A stretch of 64,000 nt of DNA from Flavipsychrobacter sp. (GCA_041392855.1 JAWKLD010000001.1:482001-546000), one strand, 5' to 3'. Shown: positions 35,302 to 44,105, counted from the first letter of the stretch. Numbers and translations: made by a program. Notes: generated by a model from the sequence alone, not told the origin.

Positions 35302-35954
35302 GTCATATATTGGAAGCAGATAGTGTGATGTTGCGTTTTGGAGATAGGGCCATATTGTCTGATATCTATCTCAAGTCTGAAACAGGTAGGATAACAGGCT
35401 TGGTGGGCAATAATGGTTCGGGTAAAAGCTCGTTGATGAAAGTGATATTTGGTGTGTTGCATGCAGAGTGCAAGTCGGTAAGGGTAGATGGTAAGTACTT
35501 GGCTCAACCTTATTTAGTACCTGATGCGGTCAACTATTTACCCCAACAAAATTTCTTACCACAAACAGCTACAGTAAATAAAATTTGCCGACAATATGAA
35601 GTGAGTCTTGTTGGATTTAAGCAAAGCTTTGATGTAGCTATAAAAGGTAGCGATCATGTGGCTGACCTGCATGGTAGTACCAGAAGGCTTTTAGAGTTGT
35701 TTCTACTTATCAAAAGACCAACAAAGTTTACACTGCTCGACGAACCATTTACACACCTTAGTCCTATACTGGTGCAGCAATTACAAATGTTGCTACTGGA
35801 AGAAAAACGCCATAAAGGTTTTGTGCTTACTGATCATAACTTTCACTCTTTAAAACATATAGCCGACGATCTATATTTCCTGAATAATGGTGTACTCAAA
35901 CACAGAAATGACGTGGAGAATATTGAAACATATAGGAGTTTGTTTGAGTTGTAG
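35298..35954 (+). CDS. ABC-type ATPase with a degenerate signature motif
   Basis: The 218-residue ATPase has Walker A GNNGSGKS (37-44), Q-loop LPQQNFLP and Walker B FTLLDEP. The usual LSGGQ signature is replaced by DLHGSTRRLLEL, and the D-loop region is THLSP. The ATPase may therefore be regulatory or pair with an unusual partner. Coupled to the small membrane protein gene upstream. Similar small ABC pairs exist in Bacteroidota; the substrate is unknown. The following hydrolase gene starts 28 bp later. Confidence 0.8.
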   Translation: MSHILEADSVMLRFGDRAILSDIYLKSETGRITGLVGNNGSGKSSLMKVIFGVLHAECKSVRVDGKYLAQPYLVPDAVNYLPQQNFLPQTATVNKICRQYEVSLVGFKQSFDVAIKGSDHVADLHGSTRRLLELFLLIKRPTKFTLLDEPFTHLSPILVQQLQMLLLEEKRHKGFVLTDHNFHSLKHIADDLYFLNNGVLKHRNDVENIETYRSLFEL

Positions 35955-35982
35955 TAGCTTGCATACTCAAGAGCCATCGCCT

Positions 35983-36834
35983 ATGCACATTATCAAAAAT
36001 CTGATCATAGAGGGGAAGTATAACAAGCCTGTTGTTGCCGATGTTTTTTATCAACAAGCAGCAGGTATGCAACCTGTCGTTATCTATGCTCATGGTATTA
36101 ATGGTTTTAAAGACTGGGGTAATTTTGACCTGATCGCCTTACAGTTTGCAGCAGCTGGTTTTTGTTTTGTGAAATTCAACTTCTCGCATAATGGTACCAG
36201 CCCACAAATGCCTGCCGATTTCGTAGACCTTGAAGCCTATAGCAACGATAACTATACCATACAGCTAGACGACCTGGATACCATCATCGACTGGACGTTG
36301 AGCAGAGATAACGACTATACTCCTTTTATTGACACCAACAATGTGACCCTGCTGGGGCATAGCAAGGGCGGAGGCATGGTGCTGCTAAAGGCTGCTGAGG
36401 ATATAAGAATAAACAAGGTGGTAACATGGGCAGCCGTAAGTGAGTGCAAAACTCCTTGGGGTAGATGGGAGGAAGCACGCATGGCTGCTTGGAAAGATGA
36501 AGGGATAACGCATCTTGTCAACGGGCGCACACAACAACAGATGCCCTTGAAGTACCAACTCTACGAAAACTATACTGCAAATAAAGAACGCTTAAGCATT
36601 GAGCGTGCTATCAAATCTTTAGACATACCTATACTGATATGCCATGGTAAGCAAGACCCTGCTGTGCCTGTAGACACAGCCGTACAGCTCTACGATTGGC
36701 AGCCCAAAGCAGAGCTGTTTGTCGTAGATGGCGACCATGTGTTTGACCGTAGACACCCCTGGCATGAGGAAACACTACCCGATAGTGCGCAGAAAGTAGT
36801 GGACAAGACCATCGACTTCTTGCAGAAGGTATAA
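35983..36834 (+). CDS. Alpha/beta hydrolase
   Basis: Starting at ATG 35983 the protein has 283 residues. The longer ORF overlaps the ABC gene and lacks family similarity at its start. The nucleophile is S127 in LLGHSKGGGM, the acid is in GKQDPAVPVD, and the histidine is in VDGDHVF. The oxyanion region is IYAHGINGFKDW. No signal peptide, so it is a cytoplasmic esterase or peptidase-like hydrolase (dienelactone hydrolase/S9-like group). Substrate unknown. Confidence 0.85.
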   Translation: MHIIKNLIIEGKYNKPVVADVFYQQAAGMQPVVIYAHGINGFKDWGNFDLIALQFAAAGFCFVKFNFSHNGTSPQMPADFVDLEAYSNDNYTIQLDDLDTIIDWTLSRDNDYTPFIDTNNVTLLGHSKGGGMVLLKAAEDIRINKVVTWAAVSECKTPWGRWEEARMAAWKDEGITHLVNGRTQQQMPLKYQLYENYTANKERLSIERAIKSLDIPILICHGKQDPAVPVDTAVQLYDWQPKAELFVVDGDHVFDRRHPWHEETLPDSAQKVVDKTIDFLQKV

Positions 36835-36877
36835 CTATTGTCGATACATCTATTGTCATAACAACGCCATATAGCTT

Positions 36878-36930
36878 GTAAGTTTCTGGTTGTTTGTGCG
36901 TCTACCTATATATTGCAAATAGGTAAACGA
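36878..36930 (+). repeat. Duplicated upstream region, copy 1
   Basis: GTAAGTTTCTGGTTGTTTGT through CAAATAGGTAAACGA closely matches 37945-38000 upstream of the paralogous gene, including GTCTAC and TATATTGCA blocks. It probably contains the promoter and shows the duplication included regulatory DNA. Confidence 0.65.
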
Positions 36931-36939
36931 CAATTATTT

Positions 36940-37827
36940 ATGAAGAAACTTTCAATCACAGCAGCAATAGCTATGGCTATTGTAGGAGGTATGCTAGTAA
37001 CGGCATGTCAGAAAACAGAGACAACTCCACAGGTTCAGGGGCAAACTACCAATAACAATCCTGACCCCAACAACAACGGAAATAATAATGGTAACAATGG
37101 AGGGAACAATAATCCCGACCAAAATGCGAAGCTGACCTATACGAAAAAGACAGCACCGTTATTTTTTGATTTCACAAGCACAGGCTGCCCGGGGTGCGGT
37201 AGCTGGGGTAAGCCTACCTTCAAATCGCTCATCAGCACACATGGTACTGATATAACACCATTAGCAGTACACATCAAATATGGTGACCCGATGATAACCG
37301 CTGAGTCGAACGCAATAGGAGCCAATAGATACGGACAATTCTACACACCTCAACTATGGGTGGGTGATAATAACGGTATGGTAGTAACTAGTGGTATCAA
37401 TAGTAGTGCCTCTATTGCCCGAATGAACGACCTGATAGCTACCGATAAGGCAAAAACACAGCCATCGTTGGCAGCAGTTATTACTAAGGATGGTAATACC
37501 TTGAAGGTAACCTATGGTGTGAAGTTCATAGATATAATGCCTAGTGGCGAGTATGGGCTATCGGCTTATCTGACAGAGGATGGTATTGAAGCCAGCCAAA
37601 CCTCGTCAGCAAGCAACCCAACGATACATAGTAATGTAATAAGAGCATCAGCTGCGGGAACGTGGGGGCAAAGTTTTGCAGCAGCAGACCTAACAGATAT
37701 GGAAAAGAGCTGGACGCATAGTTTTGATATTTCGGCCTACAACAAAGACAATGTTTATGTAACGGTGGTATTATGGAAGAAGGATGGTAGTAGATACCAA
37801 GCGTTGAATGGATTTGTAGCTAAGTAA
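36940..37827 (+). CDS. Omp28-like thioredoxin-fold lipoprotein, copy 1
   Basis: Starting at ATG 36940 gives 295 residues. The lipobox is LVTAC (C23). An Asn/Gly-rich linker spans ~37-62. The domain at ~68-295 resembles the Omp28/thioredoxin-like family, with CPGC at 83-86 in STGCPGCGSWGKPTF and TPQLWVGDNNG. A CxxC at this position suggests disulfide exchange or redox sensing at the cell envelope. The next gene encodes a paralogue with the same architecture. Confidence 0.8.
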   Translation: MKKLSITAAIAMAIVGGMLVTACQKTETTPQVQGQTTNNNPDPNNNGNNNGNNGGNNNPDQNAKLTYTKKTAPLFFDFTSTGCPGCGSWGKPTFKSLISTHGTDITPLAVHIKYGDPMITAESNAIGANRYGQFYTPQLWVGDNNGMVVTSGINSSASIARMNDLIATDKAKTQPSLAAVITKDGNTLKVTYGVKFIDIMPSGEYGLSAYLTEDGIEASQTSSASNPTIHSNVIRASAAGTWGQSFAAADLTDMEKSWTHSFDISAYNKDNVYVTVVLWKKDGSRYQALNGFVAK

Positions 37828-37852
37828 GGGGTTAGTTGTTTTAGTTGATAAT

Positions 37853-37888
37853 AAGTCGTTGTACCCTCGTGGTGCAGCGGCTTTATTG
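37853..37888 (+). terminator. Terminator after Omp28-like copy 1
   Basis: AAGTCGTTGTACC pairs with GGTGCAGCGGCTT around CTCGT, with T-rich DNA following. A related hairpin follows the second paralogue. Confidence 0.7.
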
Positions 37889-37944
37889 TATCTGCTTTTC
37901 TGCATACAATATCTACAGCTCCTCCACCGTTTTGTCATTTGCGG

Positions 37945-38000
37945 TGTAAGTTTATGGTTATGTCTCCGTCTACACTTATATTGCATACAGGTAAACGATA
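37945..38000 (+). repeat. Duplicated upstream region, copy 2
   Basis: GTGTAAGTTTATGGTTATGT through CATACAGGTAAACGA parallels 36878-36930 with conserved spacing to the next start codon. Confidence 0.65.
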
Positions 38001-38007
38001 TTTTAAT

Positions 38008-38832
38008 ATGAAGAAGCTTTCTTTGGCTACGGCTATCGTATTGCTTACGGGTGGTATTTTTTTTGCTGCTTGTAACAAAACAGCCACTACTACACAAACA
38101 GTTGGTAATACACCAACACCTCAACCTACTAATGAGCTGAACTATACCAAACGTACAGCACCCGTGTTCCTCGAAATTACAAGTACAGGCTGCGGAGGCT
38201 GTGGCAGCTGGGGCAAGCCAACGTTTAAGTCAATAGTAAAAGAGCGGGGCAATACCATAACACCACTAGCGGTACACATCAAGTACAATGATAACATGAT
38301 CACCTATGAGTCTACAGATATAGGTAATAACAGATATGGGCAACGCTATACACCACAGCTATGGGTGGGAGATGAGAATGCCATAGTACTGAATGGAAAT
38401 ATAGATGCCGATGCTTCTATTAAGAACATCAACAAACTGATAGACGAAGCTAAGGCGGTAACACAACCTGCACTGGCTGCAAAGATCGTTAGAACAACAG
38501 ATAAGATAGACCTGACCTACGGGGTGAAGTTCATAGACATCAACCCTGATGGCGAGTATGGTCTTGCCGCTTTCCTTACCGAGGATGGCTATAAGACCTA
38601 TCAGGTGGCTGCAGCTGTACATCCTGAAACGCATAATAACGTAATAAGAAAATCGGCGGTAGGCGCATTCGGAGAAAAGTTTACAGGAACTGATCTTAAG
38701 GATATGGAAAAACACTGGTCGCACAGTTTTGATATCTCTGCCTATAAAGAGTCGGATATGTACATCACCATCATACTTTGGAAGAAGGACGGGAACAGAT
38801 ATATGCCCATCAACGGAATGGTGGTGCGCTAA
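38008..38832 (+). CDS. Omp28-like thioredoxin-fold lipoprotein, copy 2
   Basis: Starting at ATG 38008 gives 274 residues. The lipobox is FFAAC (C22). A short Thr/Pro-rich linker replaces the Asn-rich one of copy 1. The CxxC is CGGC at 62-65 in STGCGGCGSWGKPTF. The rest aligns along its length with copy 1: AVHIKYND, RYTPQLWVGDEN, HSFDISAY, VILWKKDGNRY type segments. The two arose by tandem duplication, including promoter and terminator, and have diverged mostly in the linker and signal sequence. Confidence 0.82.
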   Translation: MKKLSLATAIVLLTGGIFFAACNKTATTTQTVGNTPTPQPTNELNYTKRTAPVFLEITSTGCGGCGSWGKPTFKSIVKERGNTITPLAVHIKYNDNMITYESTDIGNNRYGQRYTPQLWVGDENAIVLNGNIDADASIKNINKLIDEAKAVTQPALAAKIVRTTDKIDLTYGVKFIDINPDGEYGLAAFLTEDGYKTYQVAAAVHPETHNNVIRKSAVGAFGEKFTGTDLKDMEKHWSHSFDISAYKESDMYITIILWKKDGNRYMPINGMVVR

Positions 38833-38854
38833 GCTGTTTGCCCAATACGATACA

Positions 38855-38892
38855 AGAACCGTTGTGCTTTGAGTAGTACAGCGGTTTTTTAC
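38855..38892 (+). terminator. Terminator after Omp28-like copy 2
   Basis: AACCGTTGTGCT pairs with AGTACAGCGGTT (one wobble, one mismatch) and is followed by T6. Confidence 0.8.
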
Positions 38893-38972
38893 TTTATACA
38901 ATATGGTTTTAAAATACTGTTAAAGAAATAGTAGCTATATAGAGCGCTTATTAGTGTATATACAATGGTTAT

Positions 38973-39003
38973 TTTGTGGAATGTTCGTTCCGTTTACCTT
39001 TAC
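38973..39003 (+). promoter_or_regulatory. Promoter of the Old Yellow Enzyme gene
   Basis: TTTG at 38973-38976 and TACCTTTA at 38995-39002 are separated by 18 bp, 20 bp before the ATG. Confidence 0.65.
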
Positions 39004-39022
39004 ATCGTAAAAAATTAAAACA

Positions 39023-40102
39023 ATGAAACTATTTACGGAATACCAACTAGGAAACACTACACTACAAAACAGAGTAGTAATGGCACCAATGACAAGGTCT
39101 CGTGCTATTGATAATGTACCTAATGATATCATGGCGGAGTACTATGGACTTCGTGCAGATGGTGGCTTGCTGATAACAGAAGGTGTGGCACCATCGCCCA
39201 ACGGGCTGGGTTATCCAAGAATACCGGGTGTGTTCAACGAAGTGCAGGTAGCAGGCTGGAAGAAAGTAGCTGATGCCGTACATGCTAAAGGTGGAAAGAT
39301 ATTTATGCAGATCATGCACACAGGACGTATTGGTCATCCTAACAACTTACCTGAAGGTGGCGAGATAGTAGCGCCTAGTGCTATAGTGGCTAAAGGGGAG
39401 ATGTGGACAGATAATGAAGGGTTACAACCACACCCTACACCGCGTGAGATGACGGTAGCAGACATCAAGCAAGCGATACAAGAATATGTACAAGCAGCTG
39501 AAAATGCGATAAAGGCAGGCTTGGACGGTATAGAGCTACACGGAGCTAATGGTTATTTGATAGACCAGTTCATCAACCCGGGTAGCAACCAGCGTACAGA
39601 CGACTATGGTGGCTCAGCAGAGAACCGTAACCGTTTTGTAGTAGAGGTAGCAGCAGCTGTAGTAGCAGCTATAGGCGCTGATAAGGTGGGTATCCGTTTG
39701 TCTCCATACGGTGCGTTCAACGATCTTTTTCCTTTTGATGGGGCAGACGAGCAATACATACAACTGGCAGCCGAGCTGGAAAAACTGAACTTGGTATATG
39801 TACACTTGGTGAACCACTCTTCTATGGGTGCACCTGAAGTGCCACAGACCGTAATAGATGGTATTAGAAATGCCTATAGCGGAACGATCATATACAGTGG
39901 TGGATACGATAAGCAAAGTGCGGAGGCCATATTGGAGCAGGATGATAAGAGTATCGTTGCCTTTGGCAGACCATACTTGGCCAACCCCGACCTGGTAACA
40001 AGACTGGCAGAAGATGCGGTACTTAATGAGCCTAAGTTCGACTTGTTCTATACACCGGGAGCTGAAGGGTATTTAGACTATCCGCTCCTGTCGGCAAACT
40101 AA
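39023..40102 (+). CDS. Old Yellow Enzyme family alkene reductase (NemA-like)
   Basis: The 359-residue FMN enzyme reduces activated C=C bonds, nitro compounds or similar electrophiles using NAD(P)H. The family signatures are VVMAPMTRSRA at the start, IFMQIMHTGRIGHP, the substrate-binding H/N pair in ELHGANGYLIDQF, SNQRTDDYGGS and GRPYLANPD near the end. N-ethylmaleimide reductases are close relatives. It has its own promoter and terminator. A detoxification role is inferred from the family. Confidence 0.92.
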   Translation: MKLFTEYQLGNTTLQNRVVMAPMTRSRAIDNVPNDIMAEYYGLRADGGLLITEGVAPSPNGLGYPRIPGVFNEVQVAGWKKVADAVHAKGGKIFMQIMHTGRIGHPNNLPEGGEIVAPSAIVAKGEMWTDNEGLQPHPTPREMTVADIKQAIQEYVQAAENAIKAGLDGIELHGANGYLIDQFINPGSNQRTDDYGGSAENRNRFVVEVAAAVVAAIGADKVGIRLSPYGAFNDLFPFDGADEQYIQLAAELEKLNLVYVHLVNHSSMGAPEVPQTVIDGIRNAYSGTIIYSGGYDKQSAEAILEQDDKSIVAFGRPYLANPDLVTRLAEDAVLNEPKFDLFYTPGAEGYLDYPLLSAN

Positions 40103-40132
40103 GTAGAGAGGTAGTAACGGTTGATTATAAAT

Positions 40133-40172
40133 AAAGGGCGCTGCGGCATATGCTGTGGTGCCCTTTGCTTGT
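40133..40172 (+). terminator. Terminator after the Old Yellow Enzyme gene
   Basis: AAAGGGC pairs with GCCCTTT, with inner GCAT/ATGC pairing, followed by a moderately T-rich stretch. Confidence 0.65.
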
Positions 40173-40339
40173 TGTGGGTATATCTACCCGTTTTCTAAAA
40201 TCGGTATTTGTACGCTGTTGTGGCAGGGTAGCAGGCTGTTCTTTTGTAGTGCACTTTTCATAATGAAGCTTCGGGATGTGTATTAAGGAGTAAGCCGAAA
40301 ATCCTGTAAAGAGTAGGCATCAATGAAAACAGTAATACC

Positions 40340-40612
40340 ATGTCAAAAGAAAACGCAATGAACTATCAAGACTTGGATAGTCATATTAATAATTTAGACC
40401 TTTCGGACTTTGAGCCGGGTGCTAAGCACCATTTCGATGCAGAAGCAGTTTCGCTAGACCCTTCTAGTGTATTGAAAAAGATCTGTAAGCTATACAGAGG
40501 TATTCGCCCGATACTGGTAGCTATTACTAAGATACCTTTGATACCTGGCAAGTTTACCAAGCCGTTGAAAACCTTCATCAAATTGATGGATACTCTTTGT
40601 CCAGGTTCTTAA
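40340..40612 (+). CDS. Small soluble protein of unknown function
   Basis: The 90-residue protein has an acidic N-terminal half (HINNLDLSDFEPGAKHHFDAE) and a mostly helical basic second half (LKKICKLYRGIRPILVAITK), ending KLMDTLCPGS. No signal peptide, and no family recognised. The isolated position with flanking regulatory DNA and a good ATG makes it a likely gene. It could be a regulatory or adaptor protein; this is speculation. Confidence 0.55.
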   Translation: MSKENAMNYQDLDSHINNLDLSDFEPGAKHHFDAEAVSLDPSSVLKKICKLYRGIRPILVAITKIPLIPGKFTKPLKTFIKLMDTLCPGS

Positions 40613-40636
40613 GAAAGTATATAGCCGTAGGTAAGT

Positions 40637-41110
40637 TCATCTGCGGCTATTTTTATGTTGTTCTCCCTTTGCTAGTATAGCACCCAAAGGGTAGAAGTGT
40701 AGTAGGGCAAATGCTAAAGTAAACCATCCTGTGGCGATGAAGTATAAATTAGGTATGCGTATGGGAATTTCACTGTCGCCCTCCCAATAAGAGCCCCACT
40801 GCATTTGGTCGGGTAGGAAGGCTATAATGATAAAGACTACCGCCGTTACAAACAATAGTATAGGGATGAACGGTCTGCGTACCCACCAATGGCGAATGCT
40901 TTTGCTAAGGCGGATAGGCAGCCCCAGTATAGTGCAGGCCAATATGGTAAGCACAGAAAAGATAGCCCCCATAATGGGTTGAAAGAACGTGAGCCCGATA
41001 AGCCCACCGATACCACCTTGATAGTCGGTCAACGCTAAGAGCATATATACCACCATCAGCACAACAAAACTGGCTATGGTCTGAAAGATATAAGAGATGA
41101 GTTGTGGCAT
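40637..41110 (-). CDS. Four-helix membrane protein of unknown function
   Basis: With the ATG at 41110 the protein has 157 residues; the earlier non-ATG start lies within the preceding gene. Hydrophobic segments near 8-28, 37-60, 80-98 and 120-145 suggest four membrane helices. A short tail follows. No family recognised. The upstream single-pass protein gene ends 9 bp before, so they form a two-gene unit. Confidence 0.65.
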   Translation of the reverse strand: MPQLISYIFQTIASFVVLMVVYMLLALTDYQGGIGGLIGLTFFQPIMGAIFSVLTILACTILGLPIRLSKSIRHWWVRRPFIPILLFVTAVVFIIIAFLPDQMQWGSYWEGDSEIPIRIPNLYFIATGWFTLAFALLHFYPLGAILAKGEQHKNSRR

Positions 41111-41118
41111 GAGTTTAT

Positions 41119-41520
41119 TTATTGGTACATAGGGGCGTTGCTCCAATGTTCTTCTAAGGTGTCATTTTTTAATGAATATATATGTCGAACTAAAAACTTG
41201 TTGTGTTTATCGTGGATGTGTAGCTCTTCCCAGTTTCTACCTTCGGGTTCATCATCAACCAGAATTTTATGTATGGCTCTTATCTTATTGGAGTCTAGCG
41301 TTGTGCCTGTAAGTTGTAGGAGTGCATAGATGAATTCTGCATCGTTATAACTGGCTACAGCGTAGTCTTTATATTGTTGGTTTACTGTTTCTATTCTTAT
41401 GTTCCCTGTTGTTTTCCAAGGGGAAACTATATCAGCTACCCACATCACTACAACGAGTAGTATCACGGCTATTACACTGAATATAGCTATTCCTTTTAGT
41501 ATTTGTCGTACAGGTAGCAT
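41119..41520 (-). CDS. Single-pass membrane protein of unknown function
   Basis: The 133-residue protein has one N-terminal membrane helix (10-30) and a ~100-residue extracytoplasmic part with acidic helices and a charged ERxLEE-type end. No family recognised. It is the first gene of a short minus-strand unit with the four-helix protein, and is bounded upstream by a family B repeat. Confidence 0.6.
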   Translation of the reverse strand: MLPVRQILKGIAIFSVIAVILLVVVMWVADIVSPWKTTGNIRIETVNQQYKDYAVASYNDAEFIYALLQLTGTTLDSNKIRAIHKILVDDEPEGRNWEELHIHDKHNKFLVRHIYSLKNDTLEEHWSNAPMYQ

Positions 41521-41533
41521 TGGATAAAGATAG

Positions 41534-41566
41534 CTGTTTCACTGTGGCGTGTTGCACTGTTGCAGC
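41534..41566. repeat. Family C repeat (copy C1)
   Basis: The reverse complement begins CTGCAACAGTGCAACACGCC and is almost the same as 49012-49042. Related copies lie at 46781-46810 and 48290-48319. No gene in 41521-41848 was found; the stretch holds this copy and repeat B1. Confidence 0.7.
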
Positions 41567-41586
41567 AGGAAGTTTTACATTTTACC

Positions 41587-41712
41587 GTCATTACGAGGAG
41601 TGGAGCGACGAAGTAACGGCGAAGCGCTCATCGAAACAAAAGCAATAGTAATGATTGAGATAATCTCAAGACCATACTGATTACGTGAGACTGCTTCGTG
41701 CCTCGCAGTGAC
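41587..41712. repeat. Family B repeat (copy B1)
   Basis: Ends GTCATTACGAGGAG and GCCTCGCAGTGAC form an imperfect inverted repeat. The element resembles 43812-43884 and 49158-49243. Confidence 0.65.
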
Positions 41713-41848
41713 GCAACGAGTAACTTGCATTGCTGTGGGTACACCTAGTATTCCCGATTGTACAAATCCTTTTCCTTATTGTGAAAGTCATAGTTCTGTC
41801 ATTGTCATTCTTTTGTCAGCACATTAATTATCAAACCAAAAACTAGTA

Positions 41849-42760
41849 ATGACAACAAGACAATTTGCCCTAGTGTGGCTCTTATTATTACCACTGGCAG
41901 TAAAAGCACAACCACAACACGAAGTGAACAACATTATGCAGCTATGCGGTTGCTACGATGTTACCTTTCAGTATACCGAGACCTTTAGAACGGATAGCAA
42001 CTATCAATTTCATGACGATAAGATAGCGCATGCCCGAGAGCTGATACTACCCATAGAAAACAAGGACGGCAAAATATCGCTACAGCATATGCTCCTTGTC
42101 AACGAGAACTACATCATCAAACACTGGCGCGAAGACTGGACCTATGAGCAGCCCACCATACTACAGTACAAGGGCAACAAGACATGGACCAAAGAAACCC
42201 TACAGCCCCAGCAGGTAAAGGGCAAATGGGCACAGACCGTATGGCAGGTAGACGATATACCAAGATATGGCGGCTATAGCAGCTGGATAGACAACGACAA
42301 CAAAATCTATTGGGAGAGCACCGCCTATGCACCACTACCACGCCGTGAGTATACCAAGCGTAAAGACTATAACATCATGCTGCGTACCAACCGCATTGTG
42401 ACTACCGACAAGGGCTGGGTGCACGAGCAAGACAACCAAAAGATAATAAGAAAGGGCAAGCAGGATAGCCTACTAGTGAGCGAGAAGGGGCTGAACACCT
42501 ATGTGAAGATAGACGATAGCCACTGCGCCAAAGCCAAGCTGCACTGGGCAGAGCATATTGATTTTTGGAAGGTGGTAAGGGCAGAGTGGGCGCGCTATAT
42601 AGACAGCCGAGAGACGCTGGCACTACACACTACGGTAGAGGACAAAAGACTCTTTGAATACTTCTACGAGCTGGAGTATAGCTGGAAGGAAGAGCAATGG
42701 AACAACAAACAACTGAGCAAAAAGATAAAGGAAACGATGAGTCGATTCGTTATCCAATAA
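41849..42760 (+). CDS. Exported protein, DUF6607-like
   Basis: The 303-residue protein has a signal peptide (1-20, ending VKAQ) and a mature part rich in Trp/Tyr and charged residues: CGCYDVTFQYTETF near 33, then WREDWTYEQPTILQYKG and VWQVDDIPRYGGYSSW. The start resembles an uncharacterised family (DUF6607) in Bacteroidota and Proteobacteria; recalled from memory, so not certain. The gene is richer in G and C than its AT-rich neighbours. Its terminator is strong. Function unknown. Confidence 0.75.
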   Translation: MTTRQFALVWLLLLPLAVKAQPQHEVNNIMQLCGCYDVTFQYTETFRTDSNYQFHDDKIAHARELILPIENKDGKISLQHMLLVNENYIIKHWREDWTYEQPTILQYKGNKTWTKETLQPQQVKGKWAQTVWQVDDIPRYGGYSSWIDNDNKIYWESTAYAPLPRREYTKRKDYNIMLRTNRIVTTDKGWVHEQDNQKIIRKGKQDSLLVSEKGLNTYVKIDDSHCAKAKLHWAEHIDFWKVVRAEWARYIDSRETLALHTTVEDKRLFEYFYELEYSWKEEQWNNKQLSKKIKETMSRFVIQ

Positions 42761-42785
42761 AGATGGTTTTTTCGTTTACAACGAG

Positions 42786-42817
42786 GCGTTGGCATATTCA
42801 TGCCAGCGCTTTTTTTG
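42786..42817 (+). terminator. Terminator after the DUF6607-like gene
   Basis: GCGTTGGCAT-ATTC-ATGCCAGCGC (10-bp stem, one wobble) followed by T7. Confidence 0.9.
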
Positions 42818-42843
42818 TTGCACTGAGGCAAAAGGGTTAACTA

Positions 42844-43587
42844 TTACAGCAGTATCACAAAAGAACCTCTAATGATCTTAAGTAGATCTTTGTATTGTAC
42901 ATAAGCATATCCATGATCTCCCCAAGTGGTATAGTTATTCTTAACTAAAAATGACCCTCCATTTATAGCGCTATCATAACCAACAATAGTTATCACATGG
43001 TTTGCAGCGGCTTCCTTTTTTTCATGCCCTTGAGGAAAGGTTACTTCTCTAGCTTTATTATCTAGAAAGAATGGCTCTTGAAGGATGGTAATGATTACAG
43101 GGCTACCGTTATCTAAAGATTGTGTTATGTTATCAATATGAGTAGTCTCGTCAGAAGACGTTATTTCTTTCCAGTCTTTTATCTTATAACGTTTTGTATT
43201 GCTGGCTAATAGCTTTTTTTGCTTGCTGCAAGCACAACCTTCTCTAAAGTCTTTTTTTAAGACTGTACCATGATCTTTCAAAACATTTAGTGCGTCTTGT
43301 GCTATTACATTTTTACCGCACTTGTTGAATATTCTGCCGGTAAATGGTTTGTCTGATTTTATTTTAGATGCTACAAACCCTTCTGAAAAAACGGTAAAGT
43401 TCTCATGGGCTTTGTTATAGCCATTTTGCTTATTGTATGCAATAGAAAAAGCAGTGTAAGTAGGCGCATAGGAAGCGCATGTAGCTCTGTATTGAGATTG
43501 ATCGTCGGGGCAATATTCTTTAAGGCTTACCTGCCCGAAACTAAGGGAGCAGACAGTGAGTAGTAGTAGGGTAAGTGTATATTTCAT
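42844..43587 (-). CDS. Exported papain-like (C1) cysteine peptidase
   Basis: Starting at ATG 43587 (another ATG lies 9 bp upstream) the 247-residue protein has a signal peptide (1-19). The catalytic residues are C37 in RATCASYAPTYTAFS, H197 in AANHVITIVGYD and N217 in FLVKNNYTTWGDHGY. The glutamine of the oxyanion hole is probably in the DDQSQYRATC segment. Extra cysteines near 90 and 118-120 may form disulfides. It lacks a long propeptide. Secreted or periplasmic protein turnover is a plausible role. Confidence 0.85.
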   Translation of the reverse strand: MKYTLTLLLLTVCSLSFGQVSLKEYCPDDQSQYRATCASYAPTYTAFSIAYNKQNGYNKAHENFTVFSEGFVASKIKSDKPFTGRIFNKCGKNVIAQDALNVLKDHGTVLKKDFREGCACSKQKKLLASNTKRYKIKDWKEITSSDETTHIDNITQSLDNGSPVIITILQEPFFLDNKAREVTFPQGHEKKEAAANHVITIVGYDSAINGGSFLVKNNYTTWGDHGYAYVQYKDLLKIIRGSFVILL

Positions 43588-43700
43588 AGTTAGCATTTAG
43601 GAATACTAAGTTATACATTCTTAATTATCAGCAACAGGTGAAAACACCCGTTTTACTGTTGTGGTAGGATGTTCTGTTTTTTTTGCAGCTCCACAAAGCT

Positions 43701-43792
43701 GTCATTTTGAGCCATGCGAAAAATCTCCCTAGCATTTGCAAGCTGCTTACCTACTCATTAAGGAGATGTCTCACACTTCGGTTCGACATGAC
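43701..43792. repeat. Family A repeat (copy A2)
   Basis: GTCATTTTGAGCCATGCGAA to GGTTCGACATGAC, inverted-repeat ends, with CATTAAGGAGATGTCTCACA inside. The preceding 43597-43700 has no gene seen. Confidence 0.65.
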
Positions 43793-43811
43793 ATGTGTGG
43801 TGTATCTATTC

Positions 43812-43884
43812 GTCACTGCGAGGTACGAAGCAGTCTCAAGGTGTGAGTGTTGTTGTGAGATTGCTTCACGATGTTCGCAATGAC
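43812..43884. repeat. Family B repeat (copy B2)
   Basis: GTCACTGCGAGGTACGAAGC to TTCGCAATGAC. It is the most symmetrical copy. Confidence 0.75.
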
Positions 43885-43899
43885 GGGAGTAAAGACGTT

Positions 43900-44103
43900 T
43901 TACTGCGGTAGCCACTCTTGCTCTATGTTGCGGATGTGGTGAAAGTTGAGCCATACCTGAAAGGCAAAAGCATTCTCGGGACGATGCTCGATGATCTCAC
44001 CCGTACGTAGGGCTATGACAAATACATCCATAGTGCGTGCATAGGCTGATAGCTGGGTGGCGGTGTAGGCGAAGTCTTCGTATTCTTTGGTAATTGTCTT
44101 CAT
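43900..44103 (-). CDS. 67-residue protein divergent from an XRE regulator
   Basis: The small acidic protein begins MKTITKEYEDFAYTATQL and ends FHHIRNIEQEWLPQ. Its centre has IALRTGEIIEHRPENAFAF, which looks like a small beta-hairpin fold. No membrane or signal segment. It is transcribed divergently from the XRE gene. The start codon lies 2 bp from an 18-bp palindromic operator. Because both genes carry the same operator, it is probably the regulator's target. No known toxin family was recognised. Confidence 0.6.
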   Translation of the reverse strand: MKTITKEYEDFAYTATQLSAYARTMDVFVIALRTGEIIEHRPENAFAFQVWLNFHHIRNIEQEWLPQ

Positions 44104-44105
44104 GG

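Noticed and set aside
43683..43883. 66-residue open frame on the plus strand
   Set aside because: It lies entirely across repeats A2 and B2; its reading frame is a by-product of the repeat sequence.
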